A stretch of DNA of 61,108 bases from Thermoplasmata archaeon (GTDB lineage Archaea; Thermoplasmatota; Thermoplasmata; Lutacidiplasmatales; UBA184): positions 1 through 61,108 of the forward strand of contig JASHPV010000089.1 in assembly GCA_030037875.1 (NCBI GenBank). Direction: 5' to 3'. The stretch's first letter is position 1. Every line of letters begins with the position of its first letter. The translations under genes were made by a program, and so were the position numbers. Below the pieces are notes generated by a model that saw only the letters and a program-made list of their open reading frames with translations, was not told where the DNA came from and did not search any database. Positions 17,288 to 26,400 of the stretch are shown in pieces.

Positions 17288-18784
17288 TTATGGGAGATTG
17301 CGCCCGGGCGGAGGCGGGCTTTGCGCCGGGTGGTGCGGCGGAATCAGGCCGGGCTCCAGGGGTGGCGCCGGTTGAGGCCGCGCGGGGGAGATGGTAGAGG
17401 GCGGCACGGGACTCTTCTCCGCCGGCGCGGCATCCAAGTTCGACAGGGCCTCCTCGAACACTGCGAGTCCCCGCTCGAGGAGAGGGTCCTCGATCGTGAG
17501 CGGGGCCATGAACCGGAGGGCGTTGTCGTAGCTCCCGCAGGTGTGCATCAACAGCCCGTTCAGGAAGAGTTCGCGCCGCATCGCCTTCGCGCGCTCGTCC
17601 CACGGAGTCTTCCGGGCCGCGTCCTTCACGAACTCGACTCCGATCATGAACCCTTTCCCGCGCACGTCGCCGATCGAGGGATGCGTCCGGGCATACTCCT
17701 GGAACCGGGCCAGGACCTGCTTGCCCCGACGCGCCGCCAGAGCGATCCAGTGTTCCTCGCGCAGGACCTTGAGGACCTCGGTTCCGACGGCCAGTGCCAA
17801 GGGGTTGCCGCGGTAGGTTCCTAGGTGGAAACCGCGGGGCAGCTCCTTGACGAGGTCATTCCGATACGCCACCATGGAGGCCGGTATTCCGCCCCCGATG
17901 GTCTTGGCGATACAGATGATGTCGGGAGTGACGTTCCAGTTCTCCACCGCCCAGAACTTGCCGGTCCGTCCCAGCCCCGTTTGGACTTCGTCGGCGATGA
18001 GGAGGAGGTCGTGCTCGTCGCAGAACTCCCGGAGCGACGGCAGGAAATCGTCCGGCGGCACCACGTAGCCCCCCTCCCCGAGGATCGGCTCGACCAGGAC
18101 GGCCGATGCCCGGTCGACCCCCGAGTAGGGGTCGTTGAGAAGATGTTCCATGTACCGGATCACGCCCTGGGCGCTGTCCGGGCTGTTCAGGACAGGCCGA
18201 TACGGGTTCGGGAACGGGATTCGTATCACCGAAGCTCCGTGGAACGAACTGGTCTCTCGGTACCGACGTCCCCCGGTCAGGTTTACTGCGCCGCCGTGGA
18301 CGCCATGATAGGCGCCGGAAAACGCAAAGGTTCCGGAACGGCCCTTGGCGTAGTCGGCCAGGCTCACGGCCGCCTCGATGGAATCTCCACCGGTGATCGT
18401 GAAGAGCACCTTGGCATGGTTCCGGAGCGTGCCGGGCAGCGACGCGGTCAGCTGCTCCAGGAACTCGACCCGGGCTTCGGTGGGGACTTCGAGTGAATGC
18501 CAGATTTTCTCGGCCTGGCGCTGGAGGGCCGCCACGAGCCGCGGGTGCCGGTGGCCCAGATTGAGAACCGAGATTCCCGCGACCCAATCGATGAAGCGGT
18601 TGCCATCCAAATCCTCAATGGTCGAGCCCCGCGCTTCGCGGATGGCCATCGGGAAGTACTTCGGATAGGCGACGGCATCGGTCTCGAGTCGGGCTTGCGT
18701 TTCGAGCAGTGCCCGGGACTTGGGCCCGGGCGGTGGCGTCACGATTTTCGGAGCGTCCGGGAAGCTCAACCAGTTCTCCGCCAT
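17288..18784 (-). CDS. class III aminotransferase, 4-aminobutyrate/omega-amino acid type
   Basis: 498 aa. PLP features: GDSIEAAVSLA near the phosphate site, the Asp of LLIADEVQTGLGRTGKF, and Schiff-base Lys294 in CIAKTIGGG. It is longer than the aminotransferase at 5958 and belongs to the archaeal GABA-aminotransferase-like group, which also includes broad-specificity amino acid racemases. An isomerase role is therefore possible. The C-terminus has a low-complexity Pro-rich tail of ~45 residues (APPLEPG, PPPPG), unlike bacterial relatives. It is divergent from the amidohydrolase pair, with a 115-base intergenic gap. Confidence 0.88.
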   Translation of the reverse strand: MAENWLSFPDAPKIVTPPPGPKSRALLETQARLETDAVAYPKYFPMAIREARGSTIEDLDGNRFIDWVAGISVLNLGHRHPRLVAALQRQAEKIWHSLEVPTEARVEFLEQLTASLPGTLRNHAKVLFTITGGDSIEAAVSLADYAKGRSGTFAFSGAYHGVHGGAVNLTGGRRYRETSSFHGASVIRIPFPNPYRPVLNSPDSAQGVIRYMEHLLNDPYSGVDRASAVLVEPILGEGGYVVPPDDFLPSLREFCDEHDLLLIADEVQTGLGRTGKFWAVENWNVTPDIICIAKTIGGGIPASMVAYRNDLVKELPRGFHLGTYRGNPLALAVGTEVLKVLREEHWIALAARRGKQVLARFQEYARTHPSIGDVRGKGFMIGVEFVKDAARKTPWDERAKAMRRELFLNGLLMHTCGSYDNALRFMAPLTIEDPLLERGLAVFEEALSNLDAAPAEKSPVPPSTISPARPQPAPPLEPGLIPPHHPAQSPPPPGRNLP

Positions 18785-18899
18785 CGGAATTCCTCGGGGG
18801 CGCCGACCGGACGCCCCGAGTCGATATCAAGCCGTCGGCGACTCGGACGCGCAGTCGCACGAGGGGTTTTCCGCCCCGAACCATCCCGAGGCGAGGGCG

Positions 18900-19754
18900 A
18901 TGGCAGAACTGGGTCCCCGAGTGGACGTTCACGTGCACCCGAGCCGGTATTCCCGGCACGGAGCCGCCTTCGCCGAAAAGAACCGAATCGAGTACACCCC
19001 CTCCGGCCTACTCGGGGAAATGGACGCGGCCGGAATCGGCTGGGGCGTCTTCCTGTGTCCGCGCCTGGCGCCCACCCTCGAAGCGGGTCTGGAGAACGTG
19101 TCCGAGGTGGCTTCGGCCAGCGGCGGCCGACTGCTTCCGACGGGAACGGTGGACCCGACGCGGGGAGAAGCCGAGGTGGCCCACGCGGTCGATCTCTGGT
19201 CGCGGAACCGGCCCCGTCTCCGGGGGATCAAGCTCTACCCGGGGTACCTCCCTTTTGATGTGACGGACCCGCGGCTCGAGCCGGTATACCGGTGGGCGGA
19301 GCGCGAACGGGTTCCGGTCTGGGTCCACCAGGGCGACACCGCGGACCCGGACGGATTGATCCGGTTCGCCCGGCCGATCTTCCTGGACGAAGTGGCGGTA
19401 CGATGGCGCTCGGTCCGGTTCGTCCTCTGCCATGTCGGCAATCCCTGGATGGAGGAGGCGGCGGAGGTGACGTACAAGAATGCCAACGTCTACACCGACA
19501 CCTCCGGGCTTCTGAATCCGTTCGCCGAGCACTACAACCTTCAGATCCGACGGATGCGAACGCGTCTCCACCACGCGATCTTGGCCGTCGGCGACGTGGG
19601 GAAGGTCCTCTACGGGTCCGATTGGCCGATCAGCTCGATCGTCGACGCGGTAGGATTGGTCGAAAGCCTCGACCTGTCGCGACCGGACAAGGAACGCATC
19701 CTGGGAGACAATGCGCGGGAGCTGCTGGGGCTTCCCGGCAGCGGTTCCGGGTGA
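18900..19754 (+). CDS. metal-dependent amidohydrolase (COG2159-like TIM barrel), copy 1
   Basis: 284 aa from ATG 18900; upstream in-frame codons run into the divergent gene and carry no homology to copy 2. Metal ligand motifs are DVHVH (His11, His13), HQGD, LCHVGNPW and YGSDWP, in the order of the amidohydrolase-2/ACMSD-like family. A conserved GIKLYPGY precedes the HQGD strand. Enzymes of this family hydrolyse C-N bonds or decarboxylate or hydrolyse ring-derived acids. A close relative of identical length follows 34 bases downstream. Substrate unknown. Confidence 0.85.
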   Translation: MAELGPRVDVHVHPSRYSRHGAAFAEKNRIEYTPSGLLGEMDAAGIGWGVFLCPRLAPTLEAGLENVSEVASASGGRLLPTGTVDPTRGEAEVAHAVDLWSRNRPRLRGIKLYPGYLPFDVTDPRLEPVYRWAERERVPVWVHQGDTADPDGLIRFARPIFLDEVAVRWRSVRFVLCHVGNPWMEEAAEVTYKNANVYTDTSGLLNPFAEHYNLQIRRMRTRLHHAILAVGDVGKVLYGSDWPISSIVDAVGLVESLDLSRPDKERILGDNARELLGLPGSGSG

Positions 19755-19788
19755 AAAGGTTCGTAAACTCCGTCGACTAGCGAGCCGT

Positions 19789-20643
19789 GTGCCGGTTCTC
19801 CCCCTAGGGCGCCGCGTCGATGTGCATGTGCACCTGAGCCGGTACTGGCCGGACCTGGCGCGAAACTCGTACCGGTCCGGCCTCGACTTCACCGTCCCCT
19901 CGCTGCTGCGCGAACTGGACGCTCAGTCGGTCGGATTCGCCGTGCTCCTCCAACTGTACCTGTCCCCCAGCCCGGCCGAAGTGCTTCGAGAGGGGGAGGA
20001 GATGTTCACCAAGAGTGGGGGCCGGCTCCTGCGCACCGTCACCGTGGACCCCACCCAGGGAGAAGCCGCCGTCCACGAGACCCTGGAGATGTGGAAGCGG
20101 GCCCGCGACCTCGTGGCAATCAAACTCTATCCGGGGTACCGGTCGTTTTACCCTCATGATGCGCGCCTCCATCCCGTCTACGAGTTCGCACACAAGGCGC
20201 AGATCCCGGTGATGATCCACCAGGGAGACACTCTCGACCCCAACGGTCAGCTGAAGTTCGCCCGCCCACTCGAAGTGGACGAGGTCGCGGTCCGGTTCCG
20301 TGACGTGCGGTTCGTCCTTTGCCACCTAGGGAACCCGTGGATCGAGGAAGTCGCCGAAGTCGTCTACAAGAATTCCAACGTCTACACGGATACTTCCGGC
20401 CTACTCGCGAACCCGGCGGTGCCCTACTTCCGGGAAATGATGGGAAGGGCCCAGCGACGGCTCACCAACGCGATCGCCGCGATGGGGGATGCCCGCCGGG
20501 TACTGTACGGCTCCGATTGGCCCCTCGAGTCCATTGAGACGGCCGTGGGATTGATCACCGGCCTCGACCTCCCCGCGGAGGACAAGGAGCTGATCTTGGG
20601 AGAAAATGCGCGGGCGCTGTTCCGGATCGACGTTTCGGACTGA
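19789..20643 (+). CDS. metal-dependent amidohydrolase (COG2159-like TIM barrel), copy 2
   Basis: 284 aa from GTG 19789, chosen because it gives the same N-terminal distance to DVHVH (His13, His15) and the same length as copy 1. A farther in-frame ATG at 19711 lies inside copy 1. Motifs match copy 1: IKLYPGY, HQGD, LCHLGNPW, NVYTDTSGL and YGSDWP. The two arose by tandem duplication and have since diverged, most strongly in the loop regions after the first strand (RYSRHG versus RYWPDL), which suggests different substrates. Confidence 0.85.
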   Translation: MPVLPLGRRVDVHVHLSRYWPDLARNSYRSGLDFTVPSLLRELDAQSVGFAVLLQLYLSPSPAEVLREGEEMFTKSGGRLLRTVTVDPTQGEAAVHETLEMWKRARDLVAIKLYPGYRSFYPHDARLHPVYEFAHKAQIPVMIHQGDTLDPNGQLKFARPLEVDEVAVRFRDVRFVLCHLGNPWIEEVAEVVYKNSNVYTDTSGLLANPAVPYFREMMGRAQRRLTNAIAAMGDARRVLYGSDWPLESIETAVGLITGLDLPAEDKELILGENARALFRIDVSD

Positions 20644-20771
20644 CCACGTCCCTCCATGCCTGCGCGGAAGAAACGTTACGCGCGGCGCAACCCGCGTCGC
20701 CGTCCGAGCCTTGATATCGGTTCCCGCGTCCGGTACGTCGCTACGCACCGGTGAAGGACCGGTCCCTTTCT

Positions 20772-21698
20772 ATGTCCCGTACTTTCGAGGCGGCGCTGTC
20801 GCGAGCGCCGGTGTTCTTTGAGCCGGTGCCCCCGTCCCTTCGGACCCGGCCGGACCGGGTCGATTCGTACTTCCAGGAGCTGGCCACGCGCCTCCAGTCC
20901 ATCGAATCGCTGGATGCCATCGACGTTCCGGAACTGATTGACGAGAATCATGACGGCCGACCGTACTATCGGACGGCGGACCCACGCGAGATTGGCCGAC
21001 GGCTGGCGGAGCTAGTCCAGCGGCCCGTCGTGGTCAACAAGGTAGTCGCTCACCTTCCCTCCCAAGCGGCCTTGATCGAATGGACCCGCCAAACGCTCGA
21101 AGGGGGCATCCGCCACGTGGTCCTGGTCGGAGGATCCAGTCGCTACATCCCCTATCCGGGTCCCCAGGTGATCGAGGCCGACCGGGCCTGCGCGAGCCTG
21201 CTCCGAGAGCAAGGCGGACACCTGGGAAACATTGCGATTCCCCAGCGGCAAGGGGAAGCGCACCGCATGTTGGCCAAGACGCGGGCGGGGGCGTCGTTCT
21301 TCACCACGCAGATCTTGTTCGATAGTGAAAGTCTGCGACGCACCCTCCAAGAATACGACGCGCTCTGCCAGAAGGCTGGCGTTCCACCGGCGGCCGTACT
21401 GCTCAGCTTCGCGCCCCTGGCCGACGAGACCGACGCCGAGTTCGTCCGCTGGCTTGGAGCGGACATCCCGGAGGCGGCCGAGCGGTGGATACTGAACGGA
21501 GAGGAGACCTCGGCGGGGGATCGGGCCATCGAGCATGCGAGACGGGTTTGGGCCGACACGCGAACGGGTGCAGAAGCCGACGGACTCTCCCTCGCGCTCG
21601 GCGTGAACGTGGAGCAATTGACGCAGCGTCACCTCGACGTGGCCCTGCGAATGCTCACCGAACTCTCCGACACGGTTCGGCAACGTTCGGTGGCCTAG
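20772..21698 (+). CDS. methylenetetrahydrofolate reductase-like protein (MetF family)
   Basis: 308 aa from ATG 20772 (an in-frame GTG at 20751 is an alternative). It resembles the MTHFR barrel: FFEPVPPS near the N-terminus in place of the EFFPP strand, VVLVGG in the middle, and AGASFFTTQILFDSE, equivalent to the GADFFITQ-Y segment. It may interconvert methylene- and methyl-tetrahydropterin forms. Behind a set of candidate N-demethylating genes, it is a plausible route for the released one-carbon unit, which is inference. The FAD-binding detail cannot be checked here. Its end overlaps the converging methyltransferase gene by four bases. Confidence 0.75.
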   Translation: MSRTFEAALSRAPVFFEPVPPSLRTRPDRVDSYFQELATRLQSIESLDAIDVPELIDENHDGRPYYRTADPREIGRRLAELVQRPVVVNKVVAHLPSQAALIEWTRQTLEGGIRHVVLVGGSSRYIPYPGPQVIEADRACASLLREQGGHLGNIAIPQRQGEAHRMLAKTRAGASFFTTQILFDSESLRRTLQEYDALCQKAGVPPAAVLLSFAPLADETDAEFVRWLGADIPEAAERWILNGEETSAGDRAIEHARRVWADTRTGAEADGLSLALGVNVEQLTQRHLDVALRMLTELSDTVRQRSVA

Positions 21699-22558
21699 CG
21701 GGTCCCGGCCGGCGGCGCGGTGCGGCGGAACACCAGACAGTAGTGGTGGTGGTAGTTCGGGACGAACGTCGAGGGATACCCCCAGATGCCGAGGGGTTTC
21801 GAGTCCTGGCACCAGACGCGTTCCCCCTGAAACTGGAAGGGGGGCTGATCCAGTCCTCGCGCGAGGTCCCAGGCGAGGGTCCGGATCGACCCGTCGACGT
21901 CGCGAAGGTTCTGCGCGACGACGACGAGGTAACGGCCCGGTTCTAGTATCCCTCCCGTCGCCCTCAGAACCTCCAACGTGGAAGAGAGGAAGTCCGCGTA
22001 GTCGTGGAGGTTCCCCAAGTCGTCCGGGTCCCGTGAGTACGTGGTGGACAGCCCGCTCTCGGCCCGGGTCCGGTGCGCGGAGCGTGACCCGCCGCGGCTT
22101 TTCCCGAGCATGTCCCAGTACGGGGGCGAGGTCAGGACCAATTGAGCCGGGGGCAAGCCCTCGTGCTCCCAGATCGCCGCAAGGTTTCGGGCATCACCCG
22201 TGACGATCCGGACCATTGCCCCGGGCGCGCGGGCCTTCTGTGCCCGTTCCTCGGCCAGGCGGGAGAAGGTCGGGTTGATCTCGATTCCGATCGCGTTGCG
22301 ATGATGTCGTACGGCTGCAACGAGGGTCGATCCGGTTCCCGCAAAGGGGTCGAGGACCCACATCCCGCTCCGGGTGAAGAATTGAACGAAGGTCTCGCAC
22401 AACGCCTCCGGAAACTTGGCGGGATGGGATCGCTCCGACGGAGTGCGGCGGGGCGGGCTCGCGACGAACCAGGATTTCGTGAACCGGACCCACTCCTTCC
22501 CTGAGAGGTCGTTCAGTCGGGGACGAGGCCCCGACCGCGTACCGGACGCCGGGGTCAT
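21695..22558 (-). CDS. site-specific amino-DNA methyltransferase (N4-C or N6-A), solitary
   Basis: 287 aa. The SAM-binding motif I is DPFAGTGST and the catalytic motif IV is TSPPYW. HPAKFP, usual at the motif X side, lies upstream of motif I, and motif I precedes motif IV, the permuted order opposite to beta-class enzymes. TSPPYW is common in N4-cytosine enzymes. No restriction endonuclease or specificity subunit lies beside it, so it is an orphan methylase with a possible epigenetic or housekeeping role. A His-rich motif (YHHHYC) near the C-terminus is unexplained. Confidence 0.88.
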   Translation of the reverse strand: MTPASGTRSGPRPRLNDLSGKEWVRFTKSWFVASPPRRTPSERSHPAKFPEALCETFVQFFTRSGMWVLDPFAGTGSTLVAAVRHHRNAIGIEINPTFSRLAEERAQKARAPGAMVRIVTGDARNLAAIWEHEGLPPAQLVLTSPPYWDMLGKSRGGSRSAHRTRAESGLSTTYSRDPDDLGNLHDYADFLSSTLEVLRATGGILEPGRYLVVVAQNLRDVDGSIRTLAWDLARGLDQPPFQFQGERVWCQDSKPLGIWGYPSTFVPNYHHHYCLVFRRTAPPAGTR

Positions 22559-22601
22559 AGCAAACCCAAGGCCGGCCCAAGGAAAAGGGTCTCTGTTCGG
22601 A

Positions 22602-23381
22602 TCAGTCGGGTAGGAGCCGGTCCGCGAGGCCGGTGAGCTCTTCGAACCGGTCGATGCGGAACTCTGCGTCCGGACTCTCGGACCGGGGCGGGTTCAGGAG
22701 CCGTCCGTAGGTTGCTCCGTACCGTTGTTCGCCGGTGTACAGAATGCCCGCGCGGAGTCCGGCAGCCCGGGCTCCCACGATATCGGCCCACCCGTCGCCG
22801 ACGTGGACGGCTCGCTCTCGTCGAGTTTCCAGCATCCCGAGGCAGTGCCAGAAGATCTCCGGGGCCGGTTTGGTCCATGGCAACTGGTCACTGAACGCCC
22901 ACGCCTCGATGTAGCTCCCGATGCCGGCGCGGTCGAGTTGCTGTTGCAGGGACTCGCCGGGCTCTCCCAGGGCATTCGACACCACTCCCAGGCGGTATTC
23001 CCGGTTCCGGAGCGTCGCGAGGGTCTCGGGAACGCCTGGGCAAGGCCGGAAGGGGGTTCGTTCCACCAAGGCGGCGAGGGCCTGAGAATACTCGAGCGGC
23101 CGGACGGCTCGGCCCAGTCGGCGTGCTCCATGAAGCGCCTGCGTCGCGAGGGGTATGGAAACACCCCCTCGGGCCGCGGCGACGACCTCAGCGCGGACTT
23201 CCTCAGCGGCCTGCCGCGGGTCGTGGGTCGGCGGGTGGCGTCCTCGGGGCGAAGGCGGCCACTGCTCGAATACCCGGACCATCGTCTCCAGCTGGTCCGC
23301 CATGTATCGTTCCTCCTCGGCGGGTTCGAGGTACACCAGCGTGTGCCAGAGGTCGAGGAGGACCGCCCGCGGTTCCCGCAT
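22602..23381 (-). CDS. HAD-superfamily hydrolase, atypical motif I
   Basis: 259 aa. The nucleophile motif is DLWHT: the first Asp is present, but the usual second Asp (acid/base at +2) is Trp, as Tyr/Trp occurs in haloacid dehalogenase-type enzymes. The motif II region reads VVSNALGEPG, the Lys motif TKPAPEIF, and motif III HVGDGWADIVGARAAG. The cap domain is residues ~20-110. The missing +2 Asp argues against ordinary phosphatase activity. It sits between the DNA methyltransferase and the thermopsin gene, with no evident shared pathway. Confidence 0.85.
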   Translation of the reverse strand: MREPRAVLLDLWHTLVYLEPAEEERYMADQLETMVRVFEQWPPSPRGRHPPTHDPRQAAEEVRAEVVAAARGGVSIPLATQALHGARRLGRAVRPLEYSQALAALVERTPFRPCPGVPETLATLRNREYRLGVVSNALGEPGESLQQQLDRAGIGSYIEAWAFSDQLPWTKPAPEIFWHCLGMLETRRERAVHVGDGWADIVGARAAGLRAGILYTGEQRYGATYGRLLNPPRSESPDAEFRIDRFEELTGLADRLLPD

Positions 23382-23486
23382 CTACGGCCAGGAACGATCG
23401 AGGAGGGTGAAAGCGTCGCCTCGGGTTCGGACCGTCATTCGCCCCTTCGAGCTGGGACTACGAGAGTGTCCCGGGGGTGTACCCGC

Positions 23487-26400
23487 TCAGCCCTCGGACC
23501 ATGGCGGGGGTTGGGGTGGCGGCGGAGGCGGAGTTGCAGCGCCGGACGGCCAGGCCTGAGGCGGCGGTGGGCTCCGACGCCGACCCGTTACGGCGAGGAC
23601 CAGGAAAATGACCGCCAATGCGGCGAGGACTCCGATGAGGACGTAGGCGAGCGTGCTCAGGTAGGTCGAGGAGAGGGCGGGCGTGGGGCTCAGGACGATC
23701 TTCGCCGAGGTCGTGGCGTTCCCGACGATATCGACCAGCGAGGCGTACGGGAGGTAGCCGGGGTCGGTCACGTCGATGGCGTGGAAGCCGGCGGGGAGTG
23801 TGATATTGAACGCCCCATTCACCACGGTCTCTATCTGGCCGTCCACGGTCACCGTCGCCGAAACCGGGGAGACCGTACCCGCGAGATACCCGGAGACCGC
23901 CGCCGTGGCCGTCAGTGCGATGGTCACCGTCGTGGTGCCCCCCGCCGTTACCGAGACGTTGTTGCGATAGGTGAAGTAGCCCGTCGCGGATGCGACAACC
24001 GAGTGGACGCCCGCGGTTACGGTCGTGCTGAAACCTCCGTCCGTCACGGCGACCGGCGCGCCGTCGACCTCGACCGTCGCCGTCGCGGGCTTCACGGTAC
24101 CCGAGATGGTTCCTGAGCTGCCGGCGAAGACGATCGGGATCGTCTGGGCGACTCCCGAGACGGTCGGGCTCCCTGTCGCCGGAGAAGAGGCATATCCGGT
24201 TACGGCGCCCACCGTATACTCATAGGAGCCGTTGGTGAGGAAGTAGGAGATCTCGCTCGTCGAAGAGACGATCTCCCAGCCGTCCAGCCAGATCGACCAT
24301 GGGGTGCCGGCCGGCAGTCCGCTCTCGGTGAACTCGACCGCGGACACGTTCCCGACCAGCGACCCCGGCGGGAGCGGCGCGGAATCGCCGCCGAGCGATA
24401 TGTATCCGGTTTCGTCGTACGGCAGATCGCCGTACGGATTGTCCGGGAACGGGTCGAACTGGTCGCCGTAATCGGCCCAGTAGTTTCCGCCTTGCCAGGA
24501 CGTGTCCGCGATACTGCCGACCAATGGGACCTGTGAGAATCCGGACGCGTGGGCGACGACCGACGCAGCCTCCGGGGTCACATTCCAAGTGTTGGAGTTC
24601 GCTTCGGCGACGCCGGTGAAGTCGTTGAAATCATACTCCTGCGCCAGGATAGGGTACCACAGATACGGATCGAGGAAGGCGTTGTTGTAGATGAGGTCCC
24701 CCGACTCCGCCTCCGTGAGGCCGTTATACGGTGGCGCGGCGGGTGGAGCCGGGCTCTCGGTGACCGGCGGGTTGACGGCTACGATCGTGTTTCCCCAGAT
24801 CGTGTTGTCGGTGCCGCCGAAGAGGAAGATCCCCTGCACAGTGTAGTCGATGAGGTTGTCCGCCACGAGATTGTGGGAGGAGTTCCAGAACGAGATATCC
24901 GCCGGGGTTTCCGCGTCGTCGACGATGTACTCCACGTCGAGGAGGTCGAACCACCACGTACCGGGGAGCGCCGTATCCACCAGCGACACGTTGGAGACTT
25001 GCCAGAACCAATACGGCATGGAGTTCGTCGTCGGCACGTCGCGGTAGGGGACCGAGACGATGAGCGGCAGCTCGTCGACGATCTCCACCGACGCGTCCGT
25101 GTTCATCAGGAACACGCCGCTGTAGACCGGGAACGTCCAGTCGTTCAAGACTCCGAAGATGTCGTCGATCAGGTCGGGCTGACTGTTGTAGAGGATGTAC
25201 GGGTCGGTCGGCGTGCCCGCTCCCCCCGAGGAGATCGAGCGCAATTGCGCGTTCGTCCAAGCCCAGAGCGGAGTGTAGATCCCCTCGCCCGGCGTCGACT
25301 CAAGACTTGCGGTCCAGGTCAGCGGCGCCGTGAGAGTCCCCTCGGCGCCCATTCCCGTGTAGCCGCTCAGCACCGCCACGAGATCGTAGCTGATGCCCGG
25401 ACTGAGGTAGATCGTGGTCGTGTCGATCAGGGGGGCCCACTCCGGGTTTGTGTTATAGAAATTCGTCGAGGCGGAGGGGTAAACGAACACGAAGGCATTG
25501 GAAGGCGTGATATCGATAGTGATCGGCTCCGAGCCGGACTGTCCCGTGGCATTCCAGAGGCCGTCCAGGATCGACGGACCGGTGGTCATCACGCCGTACT
25601 GGTCGCCGGACGTTCCGGCCCAAGTTACCGTCGCGCCAGTGACCGTCTCCCCGGTGTCGCCCCCGTAACTGTAGGCCGAGGGAATGGGCTCTAGCTTCGA
25701 GCTGGTCGCGTTGAGGAAGTCGAGCGAGAAAGTGGCGTCCGCCGAGAAAAGGTCGACTTGGCTACCGCCCCCCGGGCCGCCGACATCGAGCTCGAAGTCC
25801 TCGGTGGCGTGGATCGCGTTGAAGGCGTACCCATCGGCGGTGAAGTTAGTGGGGTGCGTGATCGGAGCGGATGTGCCGCCGGTGCTGTCAAACACCACGT
25901 AGTCCCAGTCGGCGAAATTGTAGAGGGTGGTCCCGCCCCGGGTGATGAGGGTGGAGTACTCGAGTTCCTGCTCCCCGCCCATGGTCGAATTCACGAAAGA
26001 CCGGGAGGTGAAGGAGAGCGAGAACGGGTAGGTGAGCGGGAAGGTCGGACCGACGGAGAAGTAGAGCTCGTCGCCCGTCTGGATGCTCCCGTACGGCCCA
26101 TGGGCGAGAATCGAGCTCGGCAAAACCAGCGAGCTAGTCGTCGTGAAGTTCCAGGTGTCTGAGACGAGCGTCCCCTCACCGAGAATCTCGTTATAGTAGA
26201 GGGTGTCCTGGGTCCAGTACTCGAACGTGTGGTTGCCCCAGATGGTGACGTTCGTGAGCCACGCATTCTGCTGCACCGAGTACCCGCCGGGATTCGCGAA
26301 GTAGGAGTACGACGGTGCGAGGAGGCCCGCCCCCGTGGTCGTGAAGTTACCCTGAAGCTCGGTTGTGTTCAGGATATACGGTACCACCGTGCCTCCGGTG

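Noticed and set aside
18720..18899. N-terminal extension of the first amidohydrolase
   Set aside because: Runs into the divergent aminotransferase gene; the paralogue shows the protein begins just before DVHVH.
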